From Planococcus sp. CPCC 101016 (GTDB lineage Bacteria > Bacillota > Bacilli > Bacillales_A > Planococcaceae), in NCBI RefSeq assembly GCF_007859295.1, contig NZ_VOHB01000003.1, positions 310,001-374,000 on the forward strand: DNA of 64,000 nt, given 5' to 3'. The translations under genes and the position numbers were made by a program. Each line of letters begins with the position of its first letter. The first letter of the stretch is position 1. The notes below the pieces were generated by a model, which made no database searches, was not told where the DNA came from, and saw only the letters and a list, made by a program, of their open reading frames with translations. Shown piece by piece: positions 42,863 to 50,655 of this stretch.

Positions 42863-44170
42863 TTAAACGCGGCTCTCTTTTGTTACCAGAGTTGGTTGCG
42901 GCTGATTTTTCCCGCTCAAATCTTTTACTGCCCAGATGGATAATAAAGAAATAATCGCAGTCAAGATAATGTAAAGCGCTACAGGAACATATGAATTATC
43001 GAATGTCGCCAGCAGGAATGTGGCAACCAAAGGCGCTGTTCCACCCGCTAATGCCGCACCAATCTGGTAGCCTAATGTCACTCCAGTATAACGCACTTTC
43101 GCATCGAAAATTTCCGAGAACATGGTGCCAAGCACAGCTGTAATCGGAGCCCAGATAATGCCAAGTCCGATAACGGTCGCAATGATCAATAAAGTCACAG
43201 ACCCTTGCTGCAACAACCAGAAGTACGGGAAAGCGAATAAAGCCATTGCCACCGAACCGGTGACATACATTTTTTTGCGGCCAACACGGTCAGATAATGC
43301 ACCCATAATTGGAATCAGAATCGTCGTGACGATAGTTGCGATCATCACGGCTGCCAAAGTCGATGTTCTGGAAAATCCAAGGTTGCTGGTCGCATAGGAC
43401 ACAACAAATGTTCCAAAAATGTAGAACGGTGCTGTTTCAACAACTTTTGCACCAATCGCGATCAATACTTCACGCCAGTGGTATCTCAAGGTTTCAACAA
43501 TCGGCACTTTTGGAATTTCGCCGGATGCCTGGACCGCCTTAAACTCAGGTGTTTCATCAATGCCTTTACGGATCCATAAACCAAAGACCACCAGGAACGC
43601 ACTTAGGATGAACGGTACACGCCAGCCCCAGCTCATGAACGCCGCTTCTGGCAATAAGGTCATGATATACAAAGCCAATGTCCCCATTACCAAACCGATA
43701 GTGACGCCCATCTGCGGGATGCTCCCAAAAAATCCGCGTCTTTCAGGTGGAGCATATTCAGTTGCAAGCAACAAAGCTCCACCCCATTCTCCTCCGATGC
43801 CCAGTCCTTGGATCAAACGAAGGGTAATCAATAGAATGGGTGCAGCGACGCCAATTGCCTGGTAAGTCGGCAATAACCCCATGGCGAATGTTGCAAATCC
43901 CATCAAACTTAGCGTAATGACCAAAGTTTTTTTGCGGCCAATTCGGTCGCCGATATGGCTGAAAATGATGCCGCCAAATGGACGAATAAAGAATGAGAGC
44001 GCAAAAGATGCATAAGCGAGCATCAACCCGACTGTCGGATCTTCATTGACAAAAAATAATTGGTTAAAGACCAGTGCTGCCATTGTGCCGTACAGGAAAT
44101 AATCAAACCATTCAATCGAACTTCCTACGAGACTTGCCGTTAAAACCTTGCGTGTTTGCTTTTTATCCAT
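42863..44170 (-). CDS. MFS transporter, metabolite:H+ symporter (ProP/ShiA-like) family
   Basis: About 435 residues with 12 membrane segments. 'SLVGSSIEWFDYFLYGTMAALVFNQLFF' at the N-terminus and 'RPFGGIIFSHIGDRIGRKKTL' are the MHS family signatures; 'GLGIGGEWGGALLLATEYAP' follows. Members import organic acids, proline/betaine or related compounds with protons. ATG 44170 is chosen because AGGGGG precedes it; the frame extends 12 codons further without an RBS. It is divergent from the cupin-XRE regulator, which probably controls it. Confidence 0.92.
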   Translation of the reverse strand: MDKKQTRKVLTASLVGSSIEWFDYFLYGTMAALVFNQLFFVNEDPTVGLMLAYASFALSFFIRPFGGIIFSHIGDRIGRKKTLVITLSLMGFATFAMGLLPTYQAIGVAAPILLITLRLIQGLGIGGEWGGALLLATEYAPPERRGFFGSIPQMGVTIGLVMGTLALYIMTLLPEAAFMSWGWRVPFILSAFLVVFGLWIRKGIDETPEFKAVQASGEIPKVPIVETLRYHWREVLIAIGAKVVETAPFYIFGTFVVSYATSNLGFSRTSTLAAVMIATIVTTILIPIMGALSDRVGRKKMYVTGSVAMALFAFPYFWLLQQGSVTLLIIATVIGLGIIWAPITAVLGTMFSEIFDAKVRYTGVTLGYQIGAALAGGTAPLVATFLLATFDNSYVPVALYIILTAIISLLSIWAVKDLSGKNQPQPTLVTKESRV

Positions 44171-44225
44171 CCCTATTCCCCCTATGCAAATAAATTGAAG
44201 TGACACTTTAATTCTCCCTTACAAC

Positions 44226-44254
44226 AGTTTAGTAAGTTTATAATATTCTGTCAA
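44226..44254 (-). promoter_or_regulatory. probable promoter of the transporter-OCD operon
   Basis: On the minus strand a perfect TTGACA (44249-44254) and TAAACT (44226-44231) are 17 bp apart. Confidence 0.55.
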
Positions 44255-44256
44255 TA

Positions 44257-44266
44257 TACCATGGTA
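44257..44266. promoter_or_regulatory. palindrome TACCATGGTA, candidate XRE operator
   Basis: This perfect 10-bp palindrome lies directly upstream of the -35 box of the transporter promoter and about 25 bp upstream of a TATGAT -10 box (44292-44297) for the regulator gene. It is well placed for coordinate control of both genes. Confidence 0.4.
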
Positions 44267-44331
44267 ATTTTATTTTCTATTCCATCTGCGTTATGATGAG
44301 TTGAGGACATTAAGTAAAGTGGGGTTTCTGC

Positions 44332-44850
44332 ATGTCAGACGGAACAATTGGGGTTACATTAAAAAGCCTTCGCAAGGAGCGTAATATGACGTTAAAGGAG
44401 TTGGCGGAACAGACCGATGTTTCCATCAGCTTCCTGTCACAGGTTGAACGTGGAAAGTCGAGTGTGACACTGGAATCGCTGCGCAAAATAGCAGATGCCC
44501 TGAATGTCGATCCCAGCCTGTTTTTCGCGGATGAAACCGAAGAAATCGATTGGGCTACACGCCTCGAACGGTTTTATTACAAAGATTTGTCTCATGGTAT
44601 CAAAGAAGCCAACTTCGTTCCGATGCTCGTGACGTTAAAGCCGGGTGATTCGGAAGGCAATCCTTTCGCCCATAGCGGCTATGAGTTTTTATTCGTCGTG
44701 GATGGGGTGTTGACGGTCGAAGTCGCAGGCGAACGCACAAAGCTCGCTAGCCAGCAGTCGATTCTATTCGATGCACGCAAAAAACATTATTGGTTCAACT
44801 TAACGGAACAAGATGTACGGTTTTTACTGGTGTCATCCAAAACGAATTAA
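44332..44850 (+). CDS. XRE-family regulator with C-terminal cupin domain
   Basis: This 172-residue protein has an N-terminal HTH_3 domain (about 8-65: 'LKSLRKERNMTLKELAEQTDVSISFLSQVERGKSSVTLESLRKIADALNV') and a C-terminal small cupin barrel (about 95-168). Such proteins sense small metabolites through the cupin and often control a neighbouring amino-acid or polyamine transport/catabolism operon; here that is the divergent MFS-OCD operon. The DUF1801 gene follows after 13 bp. Confidence 0.92.
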   Translation: MSDGTIGVTLKSLRKERNMTLKELAEQTDVSISFLSQVERGKSSVTLESLRKIADALNVDPSLFFADETEEIDWATRLERFYYKDLSHGIKEANFVPMLVTLKPGDSEGNPFAHSGYEFLFVVDGVLTVEVAGERTKLASQQSILFDARKKHYWFNLTEQDVRFLLVSSKTN

Positions 44851-44863
44851 GGAGAGTCCGCAT

Positions 44864-45220
44864 ATGCATCCGATCAAGGATCCGCAAGTAGACGAATTTA
44901 TCGAGGGGCTGGAAAGTCCGACTCAGGAAATTGTGGCACAACTGCGCACATTGGTGTTCGAAGCCTATCCGGAGATGGATGAAGGGTTTAAATGGTCGAA
45001 ACCAAGCTATGCAAAGGAAGGCTTGGTGTGCTACATGCAGACCGCCAAAAGCCATGTCAATTTCGGCTTTTACCGGGGCGCTGAGCTACGCGACGAATCC
45101 AATCTGCTGCAGGGCGACGGCAAGAAAATGCGCCACATCCGCCTCAACCGGACTGACGAAATCCGGACCGACGAGCTGAAGCTACTGATTTGGGATGCAG
45201 TGGAATTGAATAGGAAGTAA
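44864..45220 (+). CDS. DUF1801 family protein
   Basis: This 118-residue protein starts MHPIKDPQVDEFIEGL with AAGGAG upstream. 'LRTLVFEAYPEMDEGFKWSKPSYAKEGLVCYMQTAKSHVNFGFYRGAEL' and 'LLQGDGKKMRHIRL' are typical of DUF1801 (YdhG-like, ferredoxin-fold). It is probably co-transcribed with the XRE gene. The function is not established. Confidence 0.88.
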   Translation: MHPIKDPQVDEFIEGLESPTQEIVAQLRTLVFEAYPEMDEGFKWSKPSYAKEGLVCYMQTAKSHVNFGFYRGAELRDESNLLQGDGKKMRHIRLNRTDEIRTDELKLLIWDAVELNRK

Positions 45221-45475
45221 GAAAAGCGGAAGCGCCCGTGTAGATTCGACGGGCATAAGACGCATTGGCGAAGCGGCGTTTCTTCAGCCGCACAGCCAAG
45301 GTGGCTTATGACCCTAGAATCTGGGCGCTGGAGTCTGGACACTAAGAAAAGCGGAAGCAGCCGCTTAGCTCCGACAAGCGCTGGAAGCTTTGTCAGCAAT
45401 GGCGTTCTTCAGCCATTTCTGGCAAAGCTGAAGCGACTCGAGGAGCTGGCTGCTGGAGTCTGGACAACGACTAAA
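45218..45475. repeat. two tandem copies of an AAAAGCGGAAGC...TGGAGTCTGGAC element
   Basis: Copy A (about 45222-45343) begins AAAAGCGGAAGCGCCCG and ends GGGCGCTGGAGTCTGGAC. Copy B (about 45346-45466) begins AAAAGCGGAAGCAGCCG and ends GGCTGCTGGAGTCTGGAC. In each copy the bases after AAGC pair with those before TGGAG, so the ends co-vary (GCGCCC/GGGCGC, AGCC/GGCT). A reverse-oriented relative is at 48675-48866. This is a known type of intergenic repeat in Bacillaceae. Confidence 0.7.
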
Positions 45476-45493
45476 GAGAACAAATATTGAGCA

Positions 45494-45528
45494 TAAAAAA
45501 AACGAGGCGCAACCCGCCTCGTTTTTTT
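45494..45528. terminator. bidirectional terminator
   Basis: AACGAGGCG (45501-45509) pairs with CGCCTCGTT (45515-45523) between A and T runs, separating convergent genes. Confidence 0.9.
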
Positions 45529-46279
45529 ATTTCTTCGCTTCAAAAGTAATGATCGAGTTTGCATTTTTCGGGTATTCACCAAATCGGTAGCCTGTTGAAA
45601 TGCTGATGTCGCTAAAGCCGATTTTCTCAAGTATGTCTTTGAATTCCTCGACCCCGTACCAGCGCATCGGGTAGCGCTCAAGTTCCGTCTGGACCAACCG
45701 GCCTTCTTGCCACCGTTCATACCGGCCTTGCGATACGAAGTATTGCCGGATCCAATCGACTTTGATTTTCTTGCTTTCCACCGTCAGCGTATCGCCAGTG
45801 GCAGCTTGCCATGTCCGTGTGGAGGTTTTCTCGAGTTCGATGTCGGATGGTACGTGCAAGTCGACAATCAACCGGCCTTCTGTCTCCAAGTGGCTGTAGA
45901 AATTCCGCAAAGCCTGGAGCGATTGTTCACGTTCGTGGAGCAGCAGGAAAGTCCCTGTCGGAATGACGATGGCAGCGTACTTTTCTTCGACCGAGAACGA
46001 TTCCATTTTTGCATTGAATAGTTTCGGTGCGAGTCCCCGTTCTTCACAATTGGTGCGGCACACTTGAAGCATTTCTTCGGATACATCGAAGCCATCAACT
46101 TGAAATCCTTTTTCCAGCAGCGGCACGAGCAGGCGCCCGGTTCCCGTTGCCGGCTCCAAGATTCGTCCTTTGCACGACGCCAGCCGCTCCAAATAATATT
46201 CAACGTCCCCGAACGAACTGCCGATCGGCTTATCGAGGTCGTAAACTTCTGATGACAATCTGCTGTAATACCCTAACAA
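45527..46279 (-). CDS. class I SAM-dependent methyltransferase
   Basis: This 250-residue protein has a Rossmann methyltransferase domain. Motif I is 'RILEPATGTGRLLVPLLEKGFQVDGFDVSEEMLQVCR' and motif II/III lies around 'YAAIVIPTGTFLLLHEREQSLQALRNFYSHL'. The start is TTG 46279 with GGGGTG 6 bp upstream. The target is unknown. It stops inside the terminator. Confidence 0.88.
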   Translation of the reverse strand: MLGYYSRLSSEVYDLDKPIGSSFGDVEYYLERLASCKGRILEPATGTGRLLVPLLEKGFQVDGFDVSEEMLQVCRTNCEERGLAPKLFNAKMESFSVEEKYAAIVIPTGTFLLLHEREQSLQALRNFYSHLETEGRLIVDLHVPSDIELEKTSTRTWQAATGDTLTVESKKIKVDWIRQYFVSQGRYERWQEGRLVQTELERYPMRWYGVEEFKDILEKIGFSDISISTGYRFGEYPKNANSIITFEAKK

Positions 46280-46297
46280 CTCTTCACCCCATCCGCT

Positions 46298-46582
46298 TTA
46301 TGAAATCATGGTCAAGTTGACGATGACTGCAATGATATTCGGCACTGCCACCAATACTGCATTTTTCATTTTTGTTACGCGCTGCTGCTTTTCACGGCGT
46401 TTTTCTGAACTTGTCGTTCTTGTCGACTTGTTCTTCCCAGTTCCCAATGCCAATACACCCCAAATTAATGCGATGCCTGCAACTAGACCACTTATGATGT
46501 ACACCAGCGACCAGTCGTTCATCAAGTAAGCAACCAGTACACCGGCTAAGGCGATCACTGTTCCAATTAAAAAGTATTTCAT
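46298..46582 (-). CDS. DUF5316-like membrane protein
   Basis: This 94-residue protein has two N-terminal membrane segments (4-20, 27-47), a basic cytosolic loop 'GKNKSTRTTSSEKRREKQQRV' and a C-terminal membrane helix. AAAGGAG precedes the ATG. The pattern fits DUF5316. The function is unknown. The region 46583-46800 contains no gene. Confidence 0.7.
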   Translation of the reverse strand: MKYFLIGTVIALAGVLVAYLMNDWSLVYIISGLVAGIALIWGVLALGTGKNKSTRTTSSEKRREKQQRVTKMKNAVLVAVPNIIAVIVNLTMIS

Positions 46583-46800
46583 GCTATTGTTCTCTCCTTT
46601 AGATACTGTGAATGGCTAAAATTTTCCTGCACATTAATTTTATCAAATGTTTCCCAATAGAGGTAGCCATGTGCAGGAGTTTTTGAGTTGTACATGTGGA
46701 TTGTGGTTTCTACAGGAACTTACAATTGCCATCTGAATTACTTTAAGTTTTCCCGCTGCTTTATCTTCAAGCACAAATCAGTAAACAGCTTGCCCCGGTT

Positions 46801-47823
46801 TTATAGTTTCCGGTAACGCTTTAAGGCGATGATATTTAAGAAAATGAAAACCGCTGCAAAAGCTGCGAGCGCCAGCAAGTTGCCGGTTACATCCGCCAAT
46901 CCTTCCCCTCGGTACATGATAGCTTTTAAGGCATCAGCCGCATAGTACAGCGGCATAATGCGGCTGATATTCTGCAGCCAATCGGCCATTCCTTCAAGCG
47001 GAATGATGCCCGCGAAGAAGATTTGCGGGACGACGACAATCGGAATGAACTGAACCATTTGGAATTCAGATGAGGCGAAAGTTGACAATAAAATCCCGAG
47101 AGACAAGGCTACTAACGCCAATAACAGATTGACGACGATGACATGCCAAACTTGTCCGACCATGACCATATCCAATACCTGAATCGAGTAGAACACGACA
47201 ATGATGGTCTGGATGATGGCGAAAATGCCGAAACCTGTCAGATAAGCCAACACGATTTCCCAGCGCCGGATCGGTGTTGCGAGCAGCCGTTCCAAAGTTC
47301 CGGACACCCGCTCTTTCAACAAGCCGATTCCAGAAATCAAAAATACGAAAAAGAAGACGAAAAAGCCGACCAGTATGGGTCCCAGAACATCGAAGAATTC
47401 CGTATCCTCATCTCCGTAAATGTATTCCGCATTAATGTTGGCAGTTGCCCCTGCTCCCCCTTGCATGGATGCCGCTTGGGTGACCTGCATCAAAAGAGCA
47501 CGGGATGTTCCGGGATCATTATTTTCCAGCGTTATTTGAAAACCGTCTCCGTCTATCTCCAGCAACCCATCCAATCCATCTGTGAGAATGGTTTGCTGAT
47601 CCGCTTCCTTATAGGAAATTACATCAATCGATGCGTTTTCCAGCGCTGTAATGAGCGGTTCAGTGGCTCCGACAACCCCAAGCTGCGGATTTTCATTATC
47701 TCCATTGAAGAAGAAGTACATCAAGGTCAGTACAATCAGCGGAGCAAAAAACAGCAAGGCCATCGTCCGTTTGTCGCGCAGCAATTGCAGCATGATGCGT
47801 TTGATCAACGCCACGATCCTCAC
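46801..47823 (-). CDS. ABC-2 type transporter permease
   Basis: This 340-residue protein has one N-terminal TM (about 22-40), a large extracellular domain (about 45-160) and five C-terminal membrane helices, including the ABC-2 signature 'GLLKERVSGTLERLLATPIRRWEIVLAYLTGFG'. It forms an exporter with the ATPase upstream (GTGA overlap at 47820-47823; GTG start). The likely role is export of a drug, lipid or polymer. Confidence 0.92.
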   Translation of the reverse strand: MRIVALIKRIMLQLLRDKRTMALLFFAPLIVLTLMYFFFNGDNENPQLGVVGATEPLITALENASIDVISYKEADQQTILTDGLDGLLEIDGDGFQITLENNDPGTSRALLMQVTQAASMQGGAGATANINAEYIYGDEDTEFFDVLGPILVGFFVFFFVFLISGIGLLKERVSGTLERLLATPIRRWEIVLAYLTGFGIFAIIQTIIVVFYSIQVLDMVMVGQVWHVIVVNLLLALVALSLGILLSTFASSEFQMVQFIPIVVVPQIFFAGIIPLEGMADWLQNISRIMPLYYAADALKAIMYRGEGLADVTGNLLALAAFAAVFIFLNIIALKRYRKL

Positions 47824-48551
47824 TTTGCATCCCTCCCCGCCTGCAAAAAGACACCTTCCAGATCAGTGACACCGTAGGCTGCCTTTAATTCGTCGGGAGT
47901 GCCAGCTGCCAGAATGCCGCCTTCACGGACCATGGCGATGCGGTCGCATTTTTCCGCTTCGTCCATGACGTGTGTCGTTACGATAATGGTTTTTCCCTGT
48001 TCCCTTTTTAAGAGCATCAATTCATTCCAGATCGACAGCCGAAGTTCCGGATCGATGCCGACGGTCGGTTCATCTAGGATCAGGATTTGCGGATCATGCA
48101 CTAAAGCGATGGCTAGCGACAATCGCCGCTTCATGCCGCCTGAATACGCCGATACTTTCTTCCCCAACTCATCGGTCAATTGGACCAAATTAGCTGCATA
48201 GGCAATGCGTTCTTTCAGCACCGCCTGTTTCATTTTGTACAGCGAAGCGAAAAAACTTAAGTTTTCCTTGCCTGTCAGTTCAGGATACAAAGCGTCCGAT
48301 TGCGCCATGTAGCCGATATCCTGAAGCAGCGCCAAATTCGGCACACGCTTGCCGAGCACGTTTACCGTTCCGCCGCTCGGCGAATCGATGCCGACGATCA
48401 TCTTCACCAATGTGGTCTTTCCAGATCCCGATGGTCCGATCAAGCCAAAAATTTCACCACCCGCAATTTGCAGGTCCACTTCATTAAGCACTGCCGTTTT
48501 CCCATATGCCTTGCTGAGCTTGTTGATGGAGATGCTGTTGTCCATATGCAT
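47820..48551 (-). CDS. ABC transporter ATP-binding protein
   Basis: This 243-residue ATPase has Walker A 'GPSGSGKTT', signature 'YSGGMKRRLSLA', Walker B 'ILILDEPTVGIDPEL' and 'VTTHVMDEAEKCDRIAM' with the switch His. It belongs to the DrrA/CcmA-like class, pairing with ABC-2 permeases. It is co-transcribed with the permease downstream. Confidence 0.94.
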   Translation of the reverse strand: MHMDNSISINKLSKAYGKTAVLNEVDLQIAGGEIFGLIGPSGSGKTTLVKMIVGIDSPSGGTVNVLGKRVPNLALLQDIGYMAQSDALYPELTGKENLSFFASLYKMKQAVLKERIAYAANLVQLTDELGKKVSAYSGGMKRRLSLAIALVHDPQILILDEPTVGIDPELRLSIWNELMLLKREQGKTIIVTTHVMDEAEKCDRIAMVREGGILAAGTPDELKAAYGVTDLEGVFLQAGRDAK

Positions 48552-48605
48552 TCCCTCCAGTCGAATAAACGCCTGCTGATACTTTGTATTCTACGCTCAT
48601 TTTCA

Positions 48606-48645
48606 AAAAAGCAAAGCAGCGGGCAGGCTGCTTTGCTTTGTTTTT
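48606..48645. terminator. terminator of the acetyltransferase transcript
   Basis: AAGCAAAGCAGC (48609-48620) pairs with GCTGCTTTGCTT (48627-48638) between A and T runs. Confidence 0.85.
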
Positions 48646-48674
48646 TATAGACATTTGAACTTTTCTTATTGTTC

Positions 48675-48866
48675 AGCTCCGGCAGCTAGCTTCCCGAGTC
48701 GCTTCAGCTTTTCGAAGCTAAACAGCTGTCTGTGTTTCTCTTAATTGTCCAGACTCCAGCGCCCAGATTCTAGGGTCATAAGCCGCTCTGGCTGTGCGGC
48801 TGAAAACTGCCGCTTCGCCAGAGCGTCTTACGCCCTTCAGAGCTAAACGGGCGCTTACGCTTTTCC
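48675..48866. repeat. reverse-oriented copies of the AAAAGCGGAAGC element
   Basis: On the minus strand this region has 'AAAAGCG-AAGCGCCCG ... GGGCGCTGGAGTCTGGACA', followed by a second, decayed copy ending near 48675. The inner 'CCCAGATTCTAGGGTCATAAGCC' is nearly identical (reverse complement) to 45303-45325. The element runs right up to the stop codon of the gene at 48866. Confidence 0.68.
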
Positions 48867-49405
48867 TACTTCCATTCAGAAGCGAGCATGCCGTACACTA
48901 CGTGGTCGACGTAGTGGTCATACAACCATTCGGCTTGGCGGATAGTGCCTTCTTCGGTGTAGCCGAGACGTTCAGGAATGCTGCGGCTTTTGTGGTTGCC
49001 CACGGCTGCACGGATTTCAACTTTATTGAGCTTGAGATCGGTCAAAGCGTAATCGGTAAGCGCTTTGGCGACTCGGGTCATAATGCCTTTCCCTTGGTAT
49101 TGCTGCCCAAGCCAGTAGCCGATATAAGCAGTTTTGTTGGCCTGATTGATGTTGTTAAAGCCGCCGATTCCTGCGGCTTCCCCTTTATAAAGAATAACCG
49201 CTCCCAAACTTTTGCCTTCGACAAAGTTGCTGCTGCCGGATTTAATAAAGTCTTTGGTGTCTTGTAATTCATTAGTGAAATCAAGCCACGGCAACCATTC
49301 TTTCAAATATTCTCGAGATGCGTCGGTCAATTTAAAAATTTCTTCTGCGTCGCGCATTTCCTGAAGTTTAAGAGATAAGTCATCGTCAATTTTATGTATG
49401 AACAT
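48866..49405 (-). CDS. RimJ/RimL-type GNAT acetyltransferase
   Basis: About 179 residues. 'LSLKLQEMRDAEEIFKLTDASREYLKEWLPWLD' and 'AYIGYWLGQQYQGKGIMTRVAKALTDYALTDLKLNKVEIRAAVGNHKSRSIPERLGYTEEGTIRQAEWL' are typical of the ribosomal-protein-serine acetyltransferase group (YdaF/RimL), with the Q-x-x-G-x-G acetyl-CoA loop. ATG 49405 has AAGGAGGAA upstream. The substrate in vivo is unknown. Confidence 0.9.
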   Translation of the reverse strand: MFIHKIDDDLSLKLQEMRDAEEIFKLTDASREYLKEWLPWLDFTNELQDTKDFIKSGSSNFVEGKSLGAVILYKGEAAGIGGFNNINQANKTAYIGYWLGQQYQGKGIMTRVAKALTDYALTDLKLNKVEIRAAVGNHKSRSIPERLGYTEEGTIRQAEWLYDHYVDHVVYGMLASEWK

Positions 49406-49577
49406 GGGAATTCCTCCTTTTTCTATGTGAATCAATGGTAGCACAACTATCAGAATTTTCCATTCGCAATTTTTTGCTTTATTGTTTCCTTAAATGCGCT
49501 GATATTCAATAGAGGAAACGTGTAAAATGAAACTATACCAAAAGCGTGGATTTATTTTTTTGAGGAGCGTGAAAATC

Positions 49578-49835
49578 ATGAAAGCTGTTGATGTGAATTC
49601 CTTGAGTGCGAGCATTCCACTTTATCTCTGGATGTTGCTGTTCCTGGTGTTTCTGGTGATTGCCTTCATTGGATTGGTTATTTATACAAGCCGAAAAGGG
49701 ATCCGGCACGCTCCTTTATTCCCACAGAATCAAGATTTGGAGCTGTTAAAAAAACAATATGCCAATGGCGAAATCAGCAAAGAAGAGTTTCAGAAACGAA
49801 TAAAGGAAATGGAGAACCAATCGACAAGACCTTAA
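49578..49835 (+). CDS. SHOCT-domain membrane protein 1
   Basis: This 85-residue protein has one membrane segment (about 15-38, 'WMLLFLVFLVIAFIGLVIY') and a C-terminal SHOCT motif 'LELLKKQYANGEISKEEFQKRIKEM'. ATG 49578 is set by GAGGAG upstream. It is the first of two adjacent SHOCT proteins. The order SHOCT-SHOCT-Cys-rich copper protein on one strand suggests a shared role at the membrane, possibly in metal stress. Confidence 0.75.
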   Translation: MKAVDVNSLSASIPLYLWMLLFLVFLVIAFIGLVIYTSRKGIRHAPLFPQNQDLELLKKQYANGEISKEEFQKRIKEMENQSTRP

Positions 49836-49867
49836 ACTCTTTATTAGTAGAAAGGAAGTTGAAGACA

Positions 49868-50122
49868 ATGGGAGAATTTTTCACTCCAGGCAATCCGGCA
49901 CTGGGAATCACTATCGCTGTTACCTTTATCGTTCTGTTAGCCGCAATCGGAACGGCGCTATGGTTTACACTGGTCAAAGCACGTAATAAATCAGCGAGCA
50001 CAGAGCCGAGCGAACCCAATAAAGCGGTTGATGCGTTGCATCAGAGTTACATCAACGGCGAAATCAGCAAAGAGGAATACAATGAACAGCTACGGAACTT
50101 AAAAGGTCCGCCAAAAAACTAA
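49868..50122 (+). CDS. SHOCT-domain membrane protein 2
   Basis: This 84-residue protein has an N-terminal membrane segment (about 13-34) and a SHOCT motif 'VDALHQSYINGEISKEEYNEQLRNL'. It is a paralogue of the preceding protein; a 15-nt stretch coding GEISK is identical in both genes. ATG 49868 has AAAGGAAG 9 bp upstream. It is probably co-transcribed with its neighbours. Confidence 0.75.
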   Translation: MGEFFTPGNPALGITIAVTFIVLLAAIGTALWFTLVKARNKSASTEPSEPNKAVDALHQSYINGEISKEEYNEQLRNLKGPPKN

Positions 50123-50222
50123 TTGTGCAGTTTTTGTCGAGTTTCTCAACTTCCGTTTAATTGGCAATTTAAAGGGAAACCAAAAAGAGAAGCAACAAAA
50201 TCTGAAACTGGAGGTTTTATTG

Positions 50223-50549
50223 ATGGCACATGAACAACATGCAGAACTGATTAAAACCTTGCACGATTGCGCAGCAGCGTGCAACCACTGTTTTGACGCA
50301 TGCTTACAGGAAGACGATGTAAAAATGATGGCTCAATGCATTCGCTTAGACCGGGAATGCGCGGATATTTGTGCCTATTTGGAGCACGCCATTACCCGCA
50401 ACTCGCCATTCGTTGCTGAATTGGCACAGGCATGCGCAGTTATTTGTGAAGCGTGTGGCGATGAATGTGCAAAACACGACCATGACCACTGCCAAAAATG
50501 TGCAGAAGCCTGTAAAAAATGCGCAGAAGCTTGCCGTAACGTAGCATAA
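50223..50549 (+). CDS. four-helix bundle Cys-rich copper-binding protein (DUF326)
   Basis: This 108-residue protein has 15 or more Cys in the DUF326 pattern: 'CAAACNHCFDAC', 'CIRLDRECADIC', 'CAVICEACGDEC', 'CQKCAEACKKCAEAC'. Family members form a four-helix bundle whose core Cys bind several Cu(I) ions (Csp-like storage). There is no signal peptide, so it is cytosolic. ATG 50223 follows 'TGGAGGTTTTATTG'. The neighbourhood (SHOCT proteins, YdhK and F510_1955 lipoproteins, OmpR-type system) supports a copper-stress role. Confidence 0.88.
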   Translation: MAHEQHAELIKTLHDCAAACNHCFDACLQEDDVKMMAQCIRLDRECADICAYLEHAITRNSPFVAELAQACAVICEACGDECAKHDHDHCQKCAEACKKCAEACRNVA

Positions 50550-50559
50550 TTTTTTCATT

Positions 50560-50601
50560 AAAAGTCCGGCTGCTGGGAAATCCTCGGCAGCCGGACTTTT
50601 G
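50560..50601 (+). terminator. terminator of the copper-binding-protein gene
   Basis: AAAAGTCCGGCTGC (50560-50573) pairs perfectly with GCAGCCGGACTTTT (50587-50600). Confidence 0.92.
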
Positions 50602-50655
50602 TGATGGCAGAGATGGAAATTTTTCGACATAATGGAACCAAAGGAGTGGATTCGG

